Source: Actinomycetes bacterium
GTDB taxonomy: Bacteria; Actinomycetota; Actinomycetes; Actinomycetales; Cellulomonadaceae
Length of the DNA stretch: 10,289 bases
Direction of reading: 5' to 3'
Assembly: GCA_023390875.1 (NCBI GenBank)
Contig: JAEWCA010000574.1
Location: 1-10,289, forward strand
The first letter of the stretch is position 1, and each line of letters starts with the position of its first letter. Below the pieces are notes generated by a model. It did not search any database. It saw nothing but the letters and a program-made list of their open reading frames with translations, and was not told where the DNA came from. The position numbers were made by a program, and so were the translations under genes. This document shows positions 7,301-10,289 of the stretch, in pieces.

Positions 7301-8365
7301 TCAGTTGGTCCCGAGGATCTGCGCGAGGTCGAACTTCACAGGCTCCTCGAGCTGCTCGTACGTGCACGACCGCGGGTCACGGTCGGTGCGCCAGCGGCGG
7401 AACTGCGCGGTGTGACGGAACCGGTCGCCCTCCATGTGGTCGTACGCCACCTCGACGACGAGCTCGGGGCGGAGCGGGACGAACGACAGGTCCTTCTTCG
7501 CGTTCCACCGGCTGACGTTGCCGGGCATCCGGCTCTCGGCATGAGCGGCCTGGTCGGCCCACTGACCCCACGGGTGGTCCGCCAGGTCGACGTCCCGGTA
7601 GGGCGCGAGCTCGTCGAGCAGGCTCTTGCGCCTCGCCATCGGGAACGACGCAGCGACGCCGACGTGCTGCAGGTGCCCGTCGTCCGCCCAGATGCCGAGC
7701 AGCAACGACCCGACGACGTCGCCGGTCTTGTGCCACCGGAAGCCCGCGACGACGCAGTCCGCCGTGCGCTCGTGCTTGATCTTGAACATCGTCCGCTTGT
7801 CCGGCTGGTACGTGCCGTCGAGGGGCTTCGCGACGACACCGTCGAGCCCGGCGCCCTCGAACCGTGTGAACCAGTCCTGCGCCTCCGCCAGGTCCGCGGT
7901 CGCCGGGGTGACGTGGATGGGCGCTCTGGCGTCGGCGAGGGCCTCGACGAGCCTCGCGCGGCGCTCGACGAAGGCGTGCTGCGTCAGGTCCTCGTCGTCG
8001 ATCGCCAGCAGGTCGAACGCCACGAAGCTTGCCGGTGTCTCCTGCGAGAGCTTGAGCACCCTGCTCTGCGCGGGGTGGATGCGCTGCTGGAGGGCGTCGA
8101 AGTCCAGGCGGTCGCCCGTGACGAGGATGATCTCGCCGTCGATCACGCACCGCTGCGGGGTGTTCGCCTTGATCGCCTCGACGACCTCCGGGAAGTACCG
8201 CGTCATCGGGCGCTCGTTGCGGCTGCCCAGCTCGACCTCGTCGCCGTCGCGGAACACGATCGTGCGGAACCCGTCCCACTTCGGCTCGACGTGGCCGACG
8301 TCCGGGATCTGCGGGACGGACTTGGCGAGCATCGGCGCGACCGGCGGCATCACAGGAAGCTGCAT
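7301..8365 (-). CDS. ligC: ATP-dependent DNA ligase, LigC type
   Basis: This 354-residue nick-sealing ligase is close in size to mycobacterial LigC (about 358). The nucleotidyltransferase domain (about 1-200) shows motif I KWDGFR with adenylated Lys29, DGE (76-78), motif III FDLL (117-120), motif IV GLDGVVAK (173-180) and motif V FKIK (194-197). The OB-fold follows (about 201-330), with VVEVAYDHMEGDRFRH (303-318) typical of LigC/LigD-like enzymes. There is no polymerase or nuclease domain, so it is not a full LigD. Such ligases back up NAD-dependent LigA in excision or end-joining repair. The ATG at 8365 is favoured because GGCAGGA lies eight bases upstream. An ATG at 8374 would add three residues but puts that GGCAGG right against the start codon. 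No promoter-like TANNNT is seen in the 68 bases before it, so it may depend on read-through from the genes upstream. Confidence 0.92.
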   Translation of the reverse strand: MQLPVMPPVAPMLAKSVPQIPDVGHVEPKWDGFRTIVFRDGDEVELGSRNERPMTRYFPEVVEAIKANTPQRCVIDGEIILVTGDRLDFDALQQRIHPAQSRVLKLSQETPASFVAFDLLAIDDEDLTQHAFVERRARLVEALADARAPIHVTPATADLAEAQDWFTRFEGAGLDGVVAKPLDGTYQPDKRTMFKIKHERTADCVVAGFRWHKTGDVVGSLLLGIWADDGHLQHVGVAASFPMARRKSLLDELAPYRDVDLADHPWGQWADQAAHAESRMPGNVSRWNAKKDLSFVPLRPELVVEVAYDHMEGDRFRHTAQFRRWRTDRDPRSCTYEQLEEPVKFDLAQILGTN

Positions 8366-8385
8366 GCCGCCCATCCTGCCGGGTG

Positions 8386-8403
8386 CCGCCCACACGCGGG
8401 CGG
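8386..8403 (-). terminator. Hairpin between PKD-like gene and ligase gene
   Basis: CCGCCC (8386-8391) and GGGCGG (8398-8403) form a perfect 6-bp stem with a 6-base loop, about 30 bases past the stop of the PKD-like gene and 20 bases before the ligase start. It could be a terminator for the exported-protein pair or an attenuator in the ligase leader. There is no T-tract. Confidence 0.45.
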
Positions 8404-8433
8404 TGACTCGATCCCTGTGTCCGGCCGGCGGTC

Positions 8434-9345
8434 TCAGCAGTCGTCGGGCTTCGGGATGTCCGTGCAGAGGTCGGACACCAGGTGCGAGCGGCGCTCCTGG
8501 ACCTCGAACGGCGCCGACGTGGTCGACGTCTGCGCGGTGCCGTCGACGTCCCGCCAGACCGGTGAGCCGTCGACCCGATACCGGCCCTTCCACGTCGTGG
8601 TCAGCGTGATCTGCCGGGTGCCCGGCCGCTGGTAGACGTGGAACGTGTCGTGGTGCGGCCACGGGTGGCCCGGGCTCTCGGTGATCAGGGGGTCGAGCTC
8701 GTCGCCGAAGTCGTACCGGTAGAGCGTCGGGGTGGCGACGACATCGATCCCGTGGCCCAGCAGCTCGGTGCGCAGGGTCTGCTCGGCGGGATCGGTCATC
8801 ACGATCGTCTCGATATTGACCAGCACCCACCCGCGGTTGGGCTGCATGGTGAGTGCCGGTTTGCTGAGCGGAAGCCGCCGGAAGTCCGCCTGCGTGAGGA
8901 CCGGCAACAGATCGACGGCACAGCCTCCGGCGTCTACCTGGACCCACGGGCTCCAGTCGTCCGACGTCGGCGTGGATCGCTCACGCATCCACATCGGATC
9001 GACCACGGCATCCTCGCCGCAAGCATCCGGGCCGGTGTCTCCGATCGCGGGTGGGCAAGGTCCGTTGAGCGGCGTAGTCCGGGTCGCGTTGGTGACGTTG
9101 CAGAGCGGAGCCCTCCGGAACTCGAAGCGGGCTGCGTCCGGGTCGGTGCGGGCCGCGTGCGCGTCCTTCGCAGCCTCCCCATCACGCACGTTGACATCAA
9201 CCGCGGACCGGTCATCGCTGACGAGCGCGGCGACTGCTCCCGTCGGTGGGTCTGTCGCTAGCGACGGGCTTGCTGCTAGTGACACCCCGGCCAGGAAGAA
9301 GATGGCGGATACGCAACAACCTGCGGCTCGGATCATCCCGCTCAC
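8434..9345 (-). CDS. Secreted protein with C-terminal PKD-like domain, function unknown
   Basis: This is a 303-residue exported protein I cannot name. A signal peptide covers about 1-30 (hydrophobic core CCVSAIFFLAGVSLAA; cleavage near SLA-T). The middle (about 80-200) has no recognised motif. Residues about 209-282 look PKD-like: YRYDFGDE, then PGHPWP, H-x-Y, an alternating strand ITLTTTWKGRY and VWRDVDG. The mature part has six cysteines (82, 97, 109, 142, 294, 303), the last being the final residue, which allows three disulfides. PKD folds usually serve as extracellular binding or spacer modules. The GTG at 9345 overlaps the stop of the upstream lipoprotein gene as GTGA, so coupled translation is likely. 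An ATG at 9336 is an alternative and removes three residues. Codon use is less strictly GC-ending than in the division genes. Confidence 0.75.
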   Translation of the reverse strand: MSGMIRAAGCCVSAIFFLAGVSLAASPSLATDPPTGAVAALVSDDRSAVDVNVRDGEAAKDAHAARTDPDAARFEFRRAPLCNVTNATRTTPLNGPCPPAIGDTGPDACGEDAVVDPMWMRERSTPTSDDWSPWVQVDAGGCAVDLLPVLTQADFRRLPLSKPALTMQPNRGWVLVNIETIVMTDPAEQTLRTELLGHGIDVVATPTLYRYDFGDELDPLITESPGHPWPHHDTFHVYQRPGTRQITLTTTWKGRYRVDGSPVWRDVDGTAQTSTTSAPFEVQERRSHLVSDLCTDIPKPDDC

Positions 9346-9953
9346 GACGCTGGGGTGGCCTCGTGCACATCCACCTGGCGTACCAGCCAGGAACTTCCCT
9401 GCCATGCGAGCGCGAAGAACATCTGGACGGTCGCCGGCGGCCCGCTGCTGACAGCTGCCCCGGACGCGTCGTGCTCGGTCCACGCGCCCTGCGCGACGGT
9501 CAGGTCGGCGCCGTACGACTGGAGGGGCACGGTCTCCATGCCCGACGACGCCGGGAACTCGAGCGACTCTGTGGTGACGGTGTGCTGCTGGGCCGCCAAG
9601 CCCTCCACCTGAGCAATGACCTTGTTGCACATCTTGCAGTCATCGGCAGACATCGCGCGCCAAGTCGCGAGGTCGCCGGTCGCAAGGGCGTACATGTACA
9701 GCTCGATGAAGTAGCGCGCGGTCGCCACTGCGCCGTCAGCGCTTGGTTGCTCCATCTCTGGGGTTGGGGTCGGTTCGACCGGTCGTGTAGATGTGGAGCT
9801 GGGACTCTTTGTCGGCGACGCCGACACCGCAGCAGTCGGCGTCCGGGTCGGCGACGGCGATGTCGTCTTTGTCGTCTGCGCCGTGCAGCCTCCAACGACG
9901 AGCCCGACCACGGCCAGTGCCGCCACACCCCAAGCCCCCTGGCGAATCCGCAT
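9342..9953 (-). CDS. DUF6318-like lipoprotein, function unknown
   Basis: This 203-residue lipoprotein is predicted to be anchored to the outer face of the membrane. The signal sequence ends in VVGGC with lipidated Cys23. A Thr/Ser/Pro-rich linker (about 24-68) leads to a small domain (about 70-198). That domain contains GAVATARYFIELYMYALATGD (74-94), a SADDCKMC segment with Cys106 and Cys109, and a WLVRQVDVHE strand near the end. This pattern matches my recollection of DUF6318, an actinobacterial lipoprotein family without assigned function; the fold also recalls small NTF2-like domains. The ATG at 9953 is chosen because it begins a proper lipoprotein signal. The frame continues upstream to 10031, but that would bury the signal. 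It forms a pair with the PKD-like gene through a GTGA overlap. ATT, GCT, TTG and ACA codons are more common here than in the division genes. Confidence 0.78.
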   Translation of the reverse strand: MRIRQGAWGVAALAVVGLVVGGCTAQTTKTTSPSPTRTPTAAVSASPTKSPSSTSTRPVEPTPTPEMEQPSADGAVATARYFIELYMYALATGDLATWRAMSADDCKMCNKVIAQVEGLAAQQHTVTTESLEFPASSGMETVPLQSYGADLTVAQGAWTEHDASGAAVSSGPPATVQMFFALAWQGSSWLVRQVDVHEATPAS

Positions 9954-9960
9954 GGCGGGG

Positions 9961-9966
9961 AACCTA
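9961..9966 (-). promoter_or_regulatory. Candidate -10 element for a leaderless lipoprotein mRNA
   Basis: On the minus strand TAGGTT (9966 to 9961) fits the TANNNT -10 pattern and ends seven bases before the ATG at 9953. Initiation at normal distance would therefore fall on or next to the A of the start codon, giving a leaderless transcript, which is common in actinobacteria. The overlapping GGTAGG could instead be a weak ribosome binding site. No clear -35 is seen. Confidence 0.4.
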
Positions 9967-10005
9967 CCGAAACCGGACACCGCTCCGCTGGCGGATCTCA
10001 CCACC

Positions 10006-10014
10006 TGTGGACAA
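10006..10014 (-). promoter_or_regulatory. Perfect DnaA-box match
   Basis: TTGTCCACA on the minus strand (TGTGGACAA on plus) matches the high-affinity DnaA box of actinobacteria. Only one such site was seen, so this is not an origin. A single 9-mer can occur by chance, but its place in the divergent promoter region leaves room for a regulatory role. Confidence 0.3.
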
Positions 10015-10129
10015 CCGGCGACGGCCCACATTCACAGGCTGCTCTCGGTCTGCGTCCCGGATGCGTCCGGGTTCGGGGCGTTGCCTGTCTTCAGCGGCGC
10101 CAACCAGGTGCCTTGAGGAGGCGACAGAG

Positions 10130-10289
10130 ATGGACGACCAGACGACGCCGAGCGCGGCGCCCGAGCCCACGAGGCCTGCGGACGAGTCGGCCGACGCGAC
10201 GACCCCGACCCCCGTCACGCCGCCGCAGCAGCCCGACGCGGCCACGACCCAGCCGCTTCCGCCGACGACCGACACGCCGACGGCCGCGC
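10130..10289 (+). CDS. N-terminus of a Pro/Thr-rich protein, cut by window edge
   Basis: Only the first 53 codons are present. The ATG at 10130 has a near-perfect GAGGAGG (10115-10121) eight bases upstream, and third positions are almost all G or C, so the start is credible. The visible part (MDDQTTPSAAPEPTRPADES and onward) is rich in Pro, Thr, Ala and Asp with no hydrophobic segment, so it is a disordered acidic leader. In actinobacteria such leaders commonly precede a membrane segment or an exported domain, but the function cannot be read from this fragment. Confidence 0.75.
   Translation, partial: MDDQTTPSAAPEPTRPADESADATTPTPVTPPQQPDAATTQPLPPTTDTPTAA

Larger units (their letters stand above)
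9954..10129. other. Divergent intergenic region
   Basis: This 176-base region lies between the lipoprotein gene (leftward) and the Pro/Thr-rich gene (rightward) and must serve both. The leftward -10 candidate and a DnaA-box match are annotated separately. In the rightward direction no TANNNT element is seen, since the plus strand contains only one TA dinucleotide here (at 9965-9966). GAGGAGG (10115-10121) is a strong ribosome binding site for the rightward gene. Confidence 0.6.

Noticed and set aside
8366..8947. Upstream extension of the ligase frame to 8947
   Set aside because: It overlaps the PKD-like gene out of frame and is Arg/Pro-rich. Motif I then lies at the normal distance from the start only with the ATG at 8365 or 8374.
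10006..10014. Replication origin suggested by the DnaA box
   Set aside because: There is a single box, no AT-rich unwinding region, and no dnaA, dnaN or rpmH nearby.

Overview
The window is very GC-rich, and the real genes use G or C at almost every third codon position. GTG starts and tightly overlapping genes are frequent. Together with the ftsE-ftsX-smpB neighbourhood, a DUF6318-like lipoprotein and a LigC-type DNA ligase, this points to a high-GC actinobacterium. A Cellulomonas-like organism is my inference and is not proven by the sequence.

Left part (1-3624, + strand): a sugar-uptake module. A single-domain CUT2-type ABC ATPase overlaps a XylH-like permease by 4 bases. A ROK-family repressor follows 33 bases later. 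The periplasmic-type sugar-binding protein that such a transporter needs is not in the window and probably lies upstream. The first 169 bases hold no convincing gene, only an inverted repeat and a ribosome binding site.

Middle part (3769-7279, + strand): a cell-division and translation-rescue block. ftsE and ftsX share one base. A secreted coiled-coil M23 (LytM) peptidase begins one base after ftsX. After a hairpin terminator and a probable promoter comes smpB. FtsEX elsewhere drives a cell-wall hydrolase from across the membrane, so the M23 protein is the obvious candidate partner here.

Right part (7301-9953, - strand): genes converge on smpB. They are an ATP-dependent DNA ligase of the LigC type, preceded by a translationally coupled pair of exported proteins: a DUF6318-like lipoprotein and a six-cysteine PKD-like protein. 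The pair may start from a leaderless promoter. A 176-base divergent region with a perfect DnaA-box match separates it from the beginning of a Pro/Thr-rich protein that runs off the right edge (10130 onward).

No tRNA, rRNA, CRISPR array, insertion sequence or phage gene was seen. Most of the window is recognisable core or transport biology. The less-charted parts are the FtsEX-linked M23 enzyme and the exported lipoprotein/PKD pair.
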